From Hydrogenophilales bacterium RIFOXYD1_FULL_62_11 (GTDB lineage Bacteria > Pseudomonadota > Gammaproteobacteria > Burkholderiales > Thiobacillaceae): 28,493 bases of DNA. Shown piece after piece: positions 8,595 through 16,072 of the stretch. The stretch covers positions 11,088 through 39,580 of the forward strand of contig MGZO01000024.1 in NCBI GenBank assembly GCA_001802655.1, given 5' to 3'. The position numbers and the translations under genes are program-made. The notes under the pieces are model-generated. The model saw nothing but the letters and a program-made list of their open reading frames with translations, was not told the origin of the DNA and did no database searches. Positions within the stretch are counted from its first letter, which is position 1. Each line of letters begins with the position of its first letter.

Positions 8595-9734
8595 TCAGGA
8601 TACCGGGGCGTGATCGGCCATCAATTGAATAAACCGGTCGAACAGATAGCTCACGTCGTGCGGACCGGGGCTGGCTTCAGGGTGGCCCTGAAAGCTGAAT
8701 GCCGGCGCATCGGTGCGGGCAATGCCCTGTAGCGAACCGTCGAACAGGGAAACGTGGGTGCTGCGAAGAGTGGCTGGCAGGGTTGTCGCATCAACCGCAA
8801 AACCATGGTTCTGGCTGGTGATTGCCACCCGTCCGCTATCGAGATCCTTGACCGGGTGATTGGCTCCATGATGGCCGAATTTCATTTTGACGGTCTTGGC
8901 ACCCGAAGCCAGCGCAAGCAACTGGTGGCCAAGACAAATCCCGAACACAGGAACCCGTGCCGCAACCAACTCGGCAATCGCGTGGATCGCATAATCGCAG
9001 GGCTCCGGGTCGCCGGGGCCATTTGAAAGAAACACGCCGTCGGGTTTGAGCGCCATCACTTCGGCTGCAGTCGCGGTGGCGGGCAACACCGTCAGGCGAC
9101 AACCACGCTCAGCCAGCATACGCAGAATGTTGCGCTTGACGCCGAAGTCGAACGCGACCACATGAAAACGCGCCGCCTCCAGCTTGCCGTAGCCGCGCCC
9201 CAGACGCCATTCGGTTTCGCTCCAGTCGTATGCCGTTGACACGCTGACCACCTTGGCGAGATCCATTCCAGCCAGCCCTGGAAATGCACGCGCAGCTTCG
9301 AGCGCAGCCGCCTCATCCAGGGCGCCAGCCATGATGCAACCGCTTTGCGCACCTGTTTCCCGCAGCACACGGGTCAGGCGCCGCGTATCGATATCGGCAA
9401 TGGCAACGACATTCTGGCTTTTGAGATAATCCGGCAGCGACTGGTTTGCGCGAAAATTCGAATACAGACGTGGCACATCGCGCACCACCAGGCCCGCCGC
9501 GTGAATACGGTCCGCCTCGACGTCTTCGGTATTGATACCGCTGTTGCCAATATGGGGGTAAGTCAGCGTAACAATCTGACGCGAATACGAAGGATCGGTG
9601 AGGATTTCCTGATAACCGGTCATTGCGGTGTTGAAAACCACCTCGCCGATTGCCGTTCCATCGGCACCAACTGAGCGACCGCGAAATACCGAACCGTCAG
9701 CTAAAACAAGGATGGCGGGCTGGGTACGTGACAA
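8595..9734 (-). CDS. carA: Carbamoyl-phosphate synthase small (glutaminase) subunit (TTG start)
   Basis: Hydrolyses glutamine and channels ammonia to CarB. The 379-residue protein has the CarA-specific N-terminal domain (FNTAMTGYQEILTDPSY) and a class I glutamine amidotransferase domain. The nucleophile is Cys267 in GICLGHQ, and His351 and Glu353 in GHPEASPGPHD complete the triad. The start appears to be TTG: GGAG lies six bases upstream, the N-terminus then aligns with E. coli CarA (SRTQPAILVLADGS against IKSALLVLEDGT), and there is no nearby ATG or GTG. A strong promoter and a leader hairpin precede it within 101 bases. Confidence 0.98.
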   Translation of the reverse strand: MSRTQPAILVLADGSVFRGRSVGADGTAIGEVVFNTAMTGYQEILTDPSYSRQIVTLTYPHIGNSGINTEDVEADRIHAAGLVVRDVPRLYSNFRANQSLPDYLKSQNVVAIADIDTRRLTRVLRETGAQSGCIMAGALDEAAALEAARAFPGLAGMDLAKVVSVSTAYDWSETEWRLGRGYGKLEAARFHVVAFDFGVKRNILRMLAERGCRLTVLPATATAAEVMALKPDGVFLSNGPGDPEPCDYAIHAIAELVAARVPVFGICLGHQLLALASGAKTVKMKFGHHGANHPVKDLDSGRVAITSQNHGFAVDATTLPATLRSTHVSLFDGSLQGIARTDAPAFSFQGHPEASPGPHDVSYLFDRFIQLMADHAPVS

Positions 9735-9757
9735 GAGAGACTCCGGAAGCAGGTGAC

Positions 9758-9793
9758 AAAATTCAGGCGGGCTGCTTGCGCAACCCGCCTGAA
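9758..9793 (-). terminator. Terminator-like hairpin in the carAB leader
   Basis: On the minus strand TTCAGGCGGG and CCCGCCTGAA form a perfect ten-pair stem around a 12-base loop, followed by TTTTG. It lies downstream of the glutaredoxin gene, but also just downstream of the expected start of the carAB transcript (about 9800). It may therefore end read-through from dapB-grx, act as an attenuator for carAB, or do both. Confidence 0.65.
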
Positions 9794-9806
9794 CTTGAAT
9801 CTGGAG

Positions 9807-9835
9807 ATTATAGCCGAATCGACGGCCCGCTTCAA
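9807..9835 (-). promoter_or_regulatory. carA: Sigma-70 promoter for carAB
   Basis: On the minus strand TTGAAG (-35, four of six) is followed after exactly 17 bases by a perfect TATAAT (-10, 9807-9812). The start of transcription should fall near 9800, giving a leader of about 65 bases that contains the hairpin at 9762-9793. Confidence 0.75.
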
Positions 9836-9872
9836 CGTCCGGCGACGCTTGCCAGACGATTCAAATCGCTAT

Positions 9873-10127
9873 TCAAGGTTGCAAATGATCCAGTTCACCG
9901 TCCATGTCGAGCTCGGTCAACTCTGTAAAACCGCCGATGCATTTGCCTTCAATCACGATCTGCGGAACCGTGCGCGCACCATTCGTGACAATGGAAAACT
10001 CATTCATTGCTTCCCCATCCAGATCAATACGAATTTCGTCGTATCCGATCCCGCGTTTGTCGAGAAAGGCTTTGGCTTTGACACAAATCGGGCATGTTCC
10101 GGTACTAAAAACCTTGACGACGTTCAT
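9873..10127 (-). CDS. grxC: Glutaredoxin 3-type dithiol glutaredoxin
   Basis: Small glutathione-dependent thiol-disulfide oxidoreductase. The 84-residue protein is a single thioredoxin fold with the active site C12-P-I-C15, the cis-proline motif TVPQIVI, and the glutathione-binding GGFTEL near the C-terminus. The length matches GrxC. The active site is CPIC rather than the commoner CPYC. A strong Shine-Dalgarno AGGAGG precedes the ATG. It lies 18 bases after dapB and is probably the last gene of bamE-dapB-grx. I see no functional link to dapB. Confidence 0.93.
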   Translation of the reverse strand: MNVVKVFSTGTCPICVKAKAFLDKRGIGYDEIRIDLDGEAMNEFSIVTNGARTVPQIVIEGKCIGGFTELTELDMDGELDHLQP

Positions 10128-10145
10128 TAGGCCTCCTGCATTTCG

Positions 10146-10949
10146 TTATTTGAGATTGAGCACATCACGCATGTCATACAGACCAGGCGTTCGTCCTTGC
10201 AGCCATTTGGCGGCACGTAGCGCACCCTGCGCAAAAGTGGCACGACTGCTGGCCTTGTGCGTAAGCTCAACACGTTCGCCAATTCCGGCGAAAAGCAAAG
10301 TATGGTCACCCACGATATCGCCTCCTCGCACAGTGGCAAAACCAATGCTTTGGGGATCACGTTCGCCCGTCACACCTTCACGGCCGTAAACGGCGCACTG
10401 GGCCAGGTCTCGATGCAGGGCTCTAGCAACAGCCTGCCCCAGTCCCAGCGCGGTGCCCGAAGGCGCATCAACTTTATGTCGATGATGGGCCTCGATGATT
10501 TCAATATCGTAGCCGTCTTCCAGCACCTGTGCGGCAAGCTCTGCCAGCTTCATTAGCAAATTGACGCCCACGCTCATATTGGGCGCGAAAACGACAGGGA
10601 CATGGCACGCCGCCGCCGCAATGCTAGCCTTGCCCTTTTCATCGAAACCCGTCGTACCAATGACCAGGGGCACCCCAGCGGCTACACACGCATCAAGATA
10701 ACCCAGGCTTGCTTCGGGGCGAGTGAAATCAATCAGCACATGCGCGCCTTGCAGGGCGACAGCAGGCAAATCGGTCACCCGCACGTTGCTGACCCTACCC
10801 CAGGCGGCGCCAGGATCCGACCCCAACAACGGACTAGCCGGCCGGTCAATCGCCGCATACAGTGTGCAGTTCGCATCTGCAGCTACCGTCTCAATCAACG
10901 CGCGTCCCATCCTGCCAGATACGCCCGCAATAGCGATCTGCACAGTCAT
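10146..10949 (-). CDS. dapB: 4-Hydroxy-tetrahydrodipicolinate reductase
   Basis: Second step of the lysine and diaminopimelate branch, reducing the DapA product with NAD(P)H. The 267-residue protein opens with a Rossmann motif, IAGVSGRMGRAL at about 7-18, and carries the catalytic signature EAHHRHKVDAPSGTA with His155, His156 and Lys159. The ATG overlaps the bamE stop as ATGA, so the two are coupled. dapA lies about 13 kb away, near 24-25 kb, in a separate cluster with bamC. So both dap genes here sit next to a BAM lipoprotein gene. Confidence 0.97.
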   Translation of the reverse strand: MTVQIAIAGVSGRMGRALIETVAADANCTLYAAIDRPASPLLGSDPGAAWGRVSNVRVTDLPAVALQGAHVLIDFTRPEASLGYLDACVAAGVPLVIGTTGFDEKGKASIAAAACHVPVVFAPNMSVGVNLLMKLAELAAQVLEDGYDIEIIEAHHRHKVDAPSGTALGLGQAVARALHRDLAQCAVYGREGVTGERDPQSIGFATVRGGDIVGDHTLLFAGIGERVELTHKASSRATFAQGALRAAKWLQGRTPGLYDMRDVLNLK

Positions 10950-11533
10950 GGCTGACTTTCAGGTAAAACGGCTGCTCCGTCATTGGGCGATAACTCCGGT
11001 TCGACGTGCAAACGCGGATCGACATATTCCGGTGCGTTTTTTGGGCTGGGTAGCGGCTGAACGATGCTGCTTGGAGTGGCGGTCGATGACGATTCAGGCG
11101 CCTGCTTGATGGGCGATGTAACCGGCGCGGACGACACAGGTTCAGAAACAGACATGGGCTTGCCCTCAACCGCTGGGTCCGTCGTTTCTGAGGGTTGATC
11201 GGCCGGCCCCGCTGCAGGCACATCGCCCTCTATGCGCACCAGCACATCACCGTCAAAAAACAGGGTTATTCGTTTTTGCTCGACAAGTTTGCCTGCTTCG
11301 TAAAACACGTACACGTAATCCCAGCGGTCACTATGGAACGGATCAACCACCAATGGTGTGCCGAGCAGAAACCTGACTTGCGACCGGTTTAAGCCAAGTT
11401 TCAGACGAGCGACACTTTCAGGATCAAGCGCATTGCCCTGTTGCACGTCAATACGGTGAGGACCGATTTTCTGGACGACCGAACACCCGGCAAGCAGGCT
11501 GAAAAACAAAATGGAAAACAAAAAGCGACGCAT
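10946..11533 (-). CDS. bamE: Outer membrane assembly lipoprotein BamE (SmpA/OmlA)
   Basis: Lipoprotein subunit of the BAM complex that inserts beta-barrel proteins. With the ATG at 11533 the product is 195 residues: a signal peptide with lipobox LLAGC (Cys17), then the SmpA/OmlA domain to about residue 105 with the typical GLNRSQVRFLLGTPLVVDPF and WDYVYVF motifs. The last 90 or so residues form a Pro/Ser/Glu-rich, probably disordered tail absent from the roughly 113-residue E. coli protein. A longer in-frame reading to 11701 would put 56 residues before the signal peptide and cross into fur, so it is rejected. It is divergent from fur and overlaps dapB by four bases. Confidence 0.95.
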   Translation of the reverse strand: MRRFLFSILFFSLLAGCSVVQKIGPHRIDVQQGNALDPESVARLKLGLNRSQVRFLLGTPLVVDPFHSDRWDYVYVFYEAGKLVEQKRITLFFDGDVLVRIEGDVPAAGPADQPSETTDPAVEGKPMSVSEPVSSAPVTSPIKQAPESSSTATPSSIVQPLPSPKNAPEYVDPRLHVEPELSPNDGAAVLPESQP

Positions 11534-11612
11534 AGCCAAGAAGCCGAAAGGGATGGGACGGGGGTTAAAAGACGTATCATAACGTATTCGTGTTCCCGTT
11601 CTGGAGCCCCCA

Positions 11613-12059
11613 TTGAGCAATCCCTCCGATCTCAAAAACATCGGTCTCAAGGCCACGCTACCGCGCCTGAAAATTCTTGACTTATTCGAACACAGCAACA
11701 AACGTCACATGACGGCTGAAGAGGTCTATCGACTGCTCACAGACGATGGTCAAGACATTGGACTGGCCACGGTGTATCGCGTGCTCACCCAGTTCGAGCA
11801 GGCGGGCCTGTTGATGCGCCACCATTTCGATAGCGACAAGGCGGCATTCGAACTCAATCATGGCGACCACCACGATCATCTGGTCTGCCTGCAATGCGGC
11901 AAAGTCGAAGAGTTCATCGACGCTGAAATCGAGAAGCGCCAGCACCGCATTGCCAAGGAGCGCGGCTTCGCCATCCACGATCACTCCCTGCAGATTTACG
12001 CTGACTGCATCAAGGAGAACTGCCCCAACCGCAAGCCTGCCACTTCACGTCAACGCTGA
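11613..12059 (+). CDS. fur: Ferric uptake regulator Fur (TTG start)
   Basis: Fe(II)-dependent repressor of iron uptake. The 148-residue protein has the N-terminal winged helix (LKATLPRLKIL, then IGLATVYRVLTQF as recognition helix) and the C-terminal dimer domain. Metal ligands expected from E. coli Fur are present: H32, E80, H87 and H89 for one site; H86, D88, E107 and H124 for the other; and a C92-x-x-C95 pair. The start is TTG, with GGAG six bases upstream, and the N-terminus aligns with E. coli Fur. Opposed -10-like hexamers (TATCAT at 11575-11580 plus, TATGAT at 11576-11581 minus) may serve fur and bamE, without clear -35 boxes. Its 3' end overlaps the BtuF-like gene by ten bases. Confidence 0.98.
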   Translation: MSNPSDLKNIGLKATLPRLKILDLFEHSNKRHMTAEEVYRLLTDDGQDIGLATVYRVLTQFEQAGLLMRHHFDSDKAAFELNHGDHHDHLVCLQCGKVEEFIDAEIEKRQHRIAKERGFAIHDHSLQIYADCIKENCPNRKPATSRQR

Positions 12060-12928
12060 CCTGATTGATCTAATGCCGGCCTGAGTGCATTGCACAATGT
12101 TGCCACGCCCTCGATCAAACGTGGCGTTGGACGGTGCAGCCGATCCGCATCGATACGAACAAACGCCTTGTTTTTGACTGCGGGCAATCCGGAAAAGCGC
12201 AGCCACTGAGCGCGCATATCCGGCGCATCGCTGCCACTCACAATCACCTCGGGTGCGCGCTGCAACACCGCCTCGCGCGACACGGCCGGAGACAGCCCCC
12301 TCAAGTCGGCAAAGACATTACGCGCACCGCACAGCGTTAGTGCATCGCTGATCCAGTGTGTGCCGCCCACCGTCATCAGTGGCCGATCCCATACCTGATA
12401 AAACACGCTAAGCGGGGGGCGACCCAGCCTCGGCACGCGCAGCGCTGCCAGACGCGCACTGAAATCCTGTGCCGCCGACTCCCCCTGTAAATTATGCCCC
12501 GTGGTCTGCCCGAACAAACGCAACAAGCGTGCGACGTCGTCGAGCCGGGTGGCGCGGGTGTGCAACACCGGCAACCCCATTTTTTTCAAGCCATGAATAT
12601 CCGCTGCACGGTTGCCGTCCAGCCAAACGACGATCAAATCGGGCTTGAGTGCCAGAACCCGCTCAAAATTAATCCGACTGTAGTCGCCGACACGTGGCAA
12701 TTTACGTGCGGCAGAGGGGTAATCGCTGGCACTGTCTACGCCCACCAATTGCGATCCCGCACCCACGGCAAACAGGAGTTCGGTGAGGTGCGGCGTCAGA
12801 GAAATGATACGCTGCGGCGGATGGGAAAGCTCAAGAATTTGCCCCGCATCGTCGACCACACGAATCACCGCGGCCTGCACGGGCAACGCCAACAGAAGAC
12901 ACAACCACACACCCAGAAAGCGGATCAC
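12050..12928 (-). CDS. btuF: Periplasmic cobalamin-type ABC substrate-binding protein (BtuF-like)
   Basis: Predicted periplasmic binding protein of the BtuF/FhuD class (PF01497). With a GTG start at 12928 the protein is 292 residues, beginning with a clear signal peptide (VIRFLGVWLCLLLALPVQA). The mature domain has RIISLTPHLTELLFAVGAG and VGDYSRINFERVLALKPDLIVVW, typical of this fold. The GTG overlaps the stop of the CobC-type phosphatase as GTGA, so the two are coupled. That neighbour makes cobalamin more likely than a siderophore as ligand. No BtuC or BtuD permease or ATPase gene is in the window. A longer reading to 13054 would bury the signal peptide and is rejected. Confidence 0.8.
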   Translation of the reverse strand: MIRFLGVWLCLLLALPVQAAVIRVVDDAGQILELSHPPQRIISLTPHLTELLFAVGAGSQLVGVDSASDYPSAARKLPRVGDYSRINFERVLALKPDLIVVWLDGNRAADIHGLKKMGLPVLHTRATRLDDVARLLRLFGQTTGHNLQGESAAQDFSARLAALRVPRLGRPPLSVFYQVWDRPLMTVGGTHWISDALTLCGARNVFADLRGLSPAVSREAVLQRAPEVIVSGSDAPDMRAQWLRFSGLPAVKNKAFVRIDADRLHRPTPRLIEGVATLCNALRPALDQSGQR

Positions 12929-13521
12929 TGCCCGGGCAAGCTTCCGCCGTGGAAGATCAGGCTCGCATGCCCCCTGCTGAAACGCAGACGGGTTAACGAG
13001 GCGCTCGCCACCTCGATGCGGTAGGCATATTGCAAGGGGATATGCAGCGCCCATGCAAGCGCCATGCGCACCACGCCTGCATGCCCGACCACCAGCACAT
13101 GCTGATCCTGACTCATGGACACCACGGCCTCCAGGCCCGCTGCCACCCGTGCCTGGAAAGCAGCCAGCGGCTCAGCGCCTTCGGGGCGCGCATGGACCGG
13201 ATCAGCCTTGAAACGTGCAAGCGTACCGGGATCCTCCCGTTCGATATCGGTGGCTGTCCTGCCTTCCCACACACCGAATCCAACTTCTTGCAGCCGGGCA
13301 TCAAAAGCCAGCGGCAGCTTGTGGTGCTCGGCCATCAACTCCGAAAAGGCTCGGCAGCGCAACAAAGGAGACGACACGATACGCGTCCACGGTGCCTGAT
13401 CCCCCACTGCTGCGCGCATCTGTGCCCAGCCTTTGTCTGACAAGGGGTCGTCAATCTGCCCACGGTATTTACGCCCGCCAACCGGTTCGCCATGACGCAT
13501 CAAATCCAGCGTCACACTCAT
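12925..13521 (-). CDS. cobC: Histidine phosphatase, alpha-ribazole phosphatase (CobC) type
   Basis: Phosphoglycerate-mutase-like phosphatase of 198 residues. The phosphohistidine motif RHGEP has H10 as nucleophile; R55, E86 in VGFGVWEGRT and H147 in VVGHAGVVR complete the pocket. The sequence GGRKYRGQIDDPLSDKG after the RHG motif is characteristic of CobC, which removes the phosphate of alpha-ribazole phosphate in nucleotide-loop assembly. Overlap with the BtuF-like gene supports a cobalamin salvage role, but other small-molecule phosphatases share this architecture. The ATG overlaps the proB stop by four bases. Confidence 0.75.
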   Translation of the reverse strand: MSVTLDLMRHGEPVGGRKYRGQIDDPLSDKGWAQMRAAVGDQAPWTRIVSSPLLRCRAFSELMAEHHKLPLAFDARLQEVGFGVWEGRTATDIEREDPGTLARFKADPVHARPEGAEPLAAFQARVAAGLEAVVSMSQDQHVLVVGHAGVVRMALAWALHIPLQYAYRIEVASASLTRLRFSRGHASLIFHGGSLPGQ

Positions 13522-14642
13522 GCCAGCAATACCAGATTGTCACGATGGATCAACTCGGGCTCATCTAGGTAACCCAGCTCGGACTCGATTGCACTGCTAG
13601 GCTTACCCGCTATCCGACGCGCTTCGCCGGCGCTGTAATTGACCAGCCCACGCGCGATTTCACGTCCGCTTGTATCGATCACGGCCACCACTTCACCGCG
13701 TTCAAACTCGCCGACAATGTTTTTCACCCCAACGGGAAGCAAGCTCTTGCCTTCGTCGCGCAATGCCCGCACCGCACCTTCGTCGAGCACCACGCCGCCA
13801 TGCAATTGCAGGTGATCTGCCAGCCATTGACGCCGCGCAGCAAGCGGCGCCTGGCGCGCAACCAATTGGCTGCCAATCGCTTCACCCGCAGCCAGGCGCA
13901 ACAGCACGCGATCCTCACGTCCGCTGCAAATAACTGTGTGCGCACCGCTGCGCGCCGCGCGCTTGGCGGCGAGTATCTTGGTCAGCATGCCGCCCGTGCC
14001 GACACTGCTGCCCGCCCCACCCGCCATGCGTTCGAGTTCAGGATCACCTGCAAGGGCATCGCTCACCAACGTCGCTGTCACATCACGACGCGGGTCGGCG
14101 GTATACAAACCTGTCTGGTCAGTCAAAATAATCAGACAGTCAGCCTCGATCAGATTCGTCACCAGCGCGCCCAGCGTATCGTTGTCACCCAAGCGGATTT
14201 CATCGGTGGCGACGGTGTCGTTTTCATTGATGATCGGCACCACTTTCAATTCCAGCAACGTACGCAGGGTAGAGCGCGCATTCAGATAGCGCGTGCGATC
14301 AGCCAGATCTTCGTGAGTAAGCAGCACCTGCGCAGCGTGCAGGCCATGGGTGCGAAAAATGGACTCATACGCCTGCACCAAACCCATCTGGCCCACTGCT
14401 GCTGCTGCCTGCAATTCGTTGACCGCCTTGGGGCGCTTGTTCCATCCCAGACGCGCAATGCCCTCGGCAATGGCACCGGAAGACACCAACACGACTTCTT
14501 TGCCTTGTGCAGCGAGGGCTGCAATCTGCTCGGCCCAACGTGTCAATGCGGCATGGTCGAGACCACGCCCATCGGCGGTGACCAGGCTCGACCCCACCTT
14601 GACGACTATGCGCCGCGCCTCCTTGACAATCGAGGCGTTCAT
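13518..14642 (-). CDS. proB: Glutamate 5-kinase
   Basis: First step of proline synthesis, phosphorylating glutamate. The 374-residue protein has the amino-acid kinase domain, with RRIVVKVGSSLV at the N-terminus, the active-site stretches VSSGAIAEG and NENDTV, and GTGGMLTKI. A C-terminal PUA domain follows from about residue 280, so the length is that of full ProB. The ATG overlaps the stop of the CNP1-like gene as ATGA, and the stop overlaps the CobC-type start the same way. proA is not in this window. Feedback inhibition by proline is usual for the family. Confidence 0.98.
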   Translation of the reverse strand: MNASIVKEARRIVVKVGSSLVTADGRGLDHAALTRWAEQIAALAAQGKEVVLVSSGAIAEGIARLGWNKRPKAVNELQAAAAVGQMGLVQAYESIFRTHGLHAAQVLLTHEDLADRTRYLNARSTLRTLLELKVVPIINENDTVATDEIRLGDNDTLGALVTNLIEADCLIILTDQTGLYTADPRRDVTATLVSDALAGDPELERMAGGAGSSVGTGGMLTKILAAKRAARSGAHTVICSGREDRVLLRLAAGEAIGSQLVARQAPLAARRQWLADHLQLHGGVVLDEGAVRALRDEGKSLLPVGVKNIVGEFERGEVVAVIDTSGREIARGLVNYSAGEARRIAGKPSSAIESELGYLDEPELIHRDNLVLLA

Positions 14643-15145
14643 CGTGCCGCCTGCTGCAAATTGGCGATGGCTTCCTGACTGTCCCTGACCGCAAGGCCGT
14701 CAGGACAGAAGTAATCTTCGGACAACGCTTTCTGATAGGAAAGCAGGGAACGGAATTTAATCGCTTCCCAGCCAGCGTTGCGCGCTTCCGACCAGGTACC
14801 GTCAGACTGCCCATAGGCATACAACCGGTACTCGCCGGAATCGCAGCGCAGCCCCTCGAACGAGACATTTTTCGCCCCACCTGCCGCTTCGATTACGACC
14901 GTGTAGCGGATCACACCGTCGCTGCCCACGCTAACCGACGCGGAATCAATGAAATACCGGTTTCGACTCGCCGACGAGACGTTGAATGGAAGCAGGCTCT
15001 GGGTTTTTGGGTAGGCGGGGAGTTGCGCCGCCGCCTCCACCCAGGGCTTGTCCTCTTCAAAGTCGCGTTCGACTTCTCCCCATTCAGCGTGGGCAAGCAT
15101 GGGGAAACACATTACAAACATCAGGATTTTTTTCATGCGTGCCAT
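14639..15145 (-). CDS. CNP1-like family secreted protein
   Basis: Predicted periplasmic protein of 168 residues with a signal peptide (MKKILMFVMCFPMLAHA, then EWGEVERDFEE). The remainder matches the CNP1-like family (PF08750), known mainly as a neisserial antigen family of unknown function. Tryptophan-rich segments (WSEARNAGWEAIKF) and two cysteines flanking the central domain are visible. I start at ATG 15145, which gives MARMKK; ATG 15136 (MKK) is equally possible, as neither has a strong Shine-Dalgarno. It is the first gene of a chain with proB, cobC and btuF, all overlapping by four bases. Its adjacency to proB recurs in betaproteobacteria. Confidence 0.75.
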   Translation of the reverse strand: MARMKKILMFVMCFPMLAHAEWGEVERDFEEDKPWVEAAAQLPAYPKTQSLLPFNVSSASRNRYFIDSASVSVGSDGVIRYTVVIEAAGGAKNVSFEGLRCDSGEYRLYAYGQSDGTWSEARNAGWEAIKFRSLLSYQKALSEDYFCPDGLAVRDSQEAIANLQQAAR

Positions 15146-15251
15146 TTTATGGACTCTACCCAAGAATGTCTTCGCCCATATGCCAACGCACGGAATCAGC
15201 CACCTCTCAGGGGTGTCGGTTATTTTTACAAATGCATTAACCATGCACATG

Positions 15252-15301
15252 AAATAACGCCATTAAAAAGATCAAGCCATTGAAGTTAATGGCAATTATT
15301 T
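15252..15301. repeat. Imperfect inverted repeat upstream of the CNP1-like operon
   Basis: Outer arms AAATAA and TTATTT and inner arms GCCATTAA and TTAATGGC are separated by small internal bulges (one and two bases) and a 19-base loop. It lies about 110 bases before the CNP1-like start codon. It may be an operator pair or an RNA structure. Confidence 0.5.
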
Positions 15302-15337
15302 GAATAAAATCAAGCCTGAATCCAGCCCGGTTTCGGC

Positions 15338-15368
15338 AAAACGGCAACGCATTTGCGTTGCCGTTTTT
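15338..15368. terminator. Bidirectional terminator-like palindrome
   Basis: AAAACGGCAACGCA and TGCGTTGCCGTTTT form a perfect 14-bp inverted repeat around only two bases. The plus strand then continues with one more T (five in all), and the minus strand has four Ts. It probably ends the minus-strand Fe-S/DUF3501 transcript. No plus-strand gene lies upstream to explain the better plus-strand T-run. Confidence 0.75.
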
Positions 15369-15465
15369 CGTTTCCCCGAACCGTCTTGCATTTCGTCAAA
15401 AAGACTTCTGTCGACGGATGTAACGACCTTTACACTCAAAATCTGAGCGCGTGCCGACTAAAAGC

Positions 15466-16050
15466 TCACGCCAGATCAGTCACCAACTCGGCGCGCACGT
15501 TTTCAGCCAGCGTGGTTCCGTTCACCGGATAAGCAGCCAGATCGATCCCCACATGGATGGCCGAACCTGATTTGGCGGCCGCAATCGAGGGGACATCAAG
15601 CTCAAATCGTAAAAAATGCACTGCCGAGGTTTTTTCCGCATTTTCGCGTTCCATGTCCTCGTCCGCAATGGCGTAGCTGCGCGCCTGATCGGACACCTGC
15701 ACCCACACACGTTCCTCGATCCCCTTCAACTTTGACAGCGCAATCTGGCGCTCGTCAGGGTCGGGATACTCGATCATCATGGTGGCTTTCCAGTTGCTGC
15801 CGTCCGGAATCAACGGGTTATAGGCGTCAAGTTCGTCCTGGATACCCGCATCCTCGAACGTACGCTCGGCACGCAGCATTTCCTGGATCTGGTAACGCAT
15901 GGTTTTTTCATCTTCGAAAATCAGCGTCACGTGCTCGCCCAGCGTCACGGAGCGGTTTTTTTTGTGCGCGATCATTTCGCTGCGATAGGCTGGGCGAACC
16001 TTGGCGTAGCTTTCCAGGCTCATCAGGCTGTCACGGGTGATCTGGGGCAT
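15466..16050 (-). CDS. DUF3501 family protein
   Basis: A 194-residue soluble protein of the uncharacterised DUF3501 family. The ATG at 16050 has an excellent AGGAG site; a longer reading to 16176 overlaps the upstream gene and is rejected. The N-terminal SLESYAKVRPAYRSEMIAHKKNRSV pattern, acidic central helices and a beta-rich C-terminal half are visible. No signal peptide, membrane segment or cysteine cluster is seen, so it is unlikely to bind its own Fe-S cluster. It lies 22 bases after the GlpC-like Fe-S gene and must share its transcript. DUF3501 genes are typically found beside such Fe-S proteins and rubrerythrins, suggesting an accessory role, which remains untested here. Confidence 0.85.
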   Translation of the reverse strand: MPQITRDSLMSLESYAKVRPAYRSEMIAHKKNRSVTLGEHVTLIFEDEKTMRYQIQEMLRAERTFEDAGIQDELDAYNPLIPDGSNWKATMMIEYPDPDERQIALSKLKGIEERVWVQVSDQARSYAIADEDMERENAEKTSAVHFLRFELDVPSIAAAKSGSAIHVGIDLAAYPVNGTTLAENVRAELVTDLA

Positions 16051-16072
16051 GTTCTTCTCCTTGCTCAACGGA

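Larger units (their letters stand above)
15146..15465. other. Gene-free 320-bp gap with two inverted repeats
   Basis: No convincing reading frame is present. The half near the CNP1-like gene is AT-rich and must hold that operon's promoter, but I cannot identify a clear -35/-10 pair. It contains an imperfect inverted repeat at 15252-15301 and a long terminator-like palindrome at 15338-15367. About 100 bases separate that palindrome from the stop of the DUF3501 gene. Confidence 0.6.

Noticed and set aside
11534..11612. A Fur box in the fur/bamE divergent promoter region
   Set aside because: I find no good match to the GATAATGATAATCATTATC-type consensus. The ACGTATCATAACGT stretch is only weakly symmetric.
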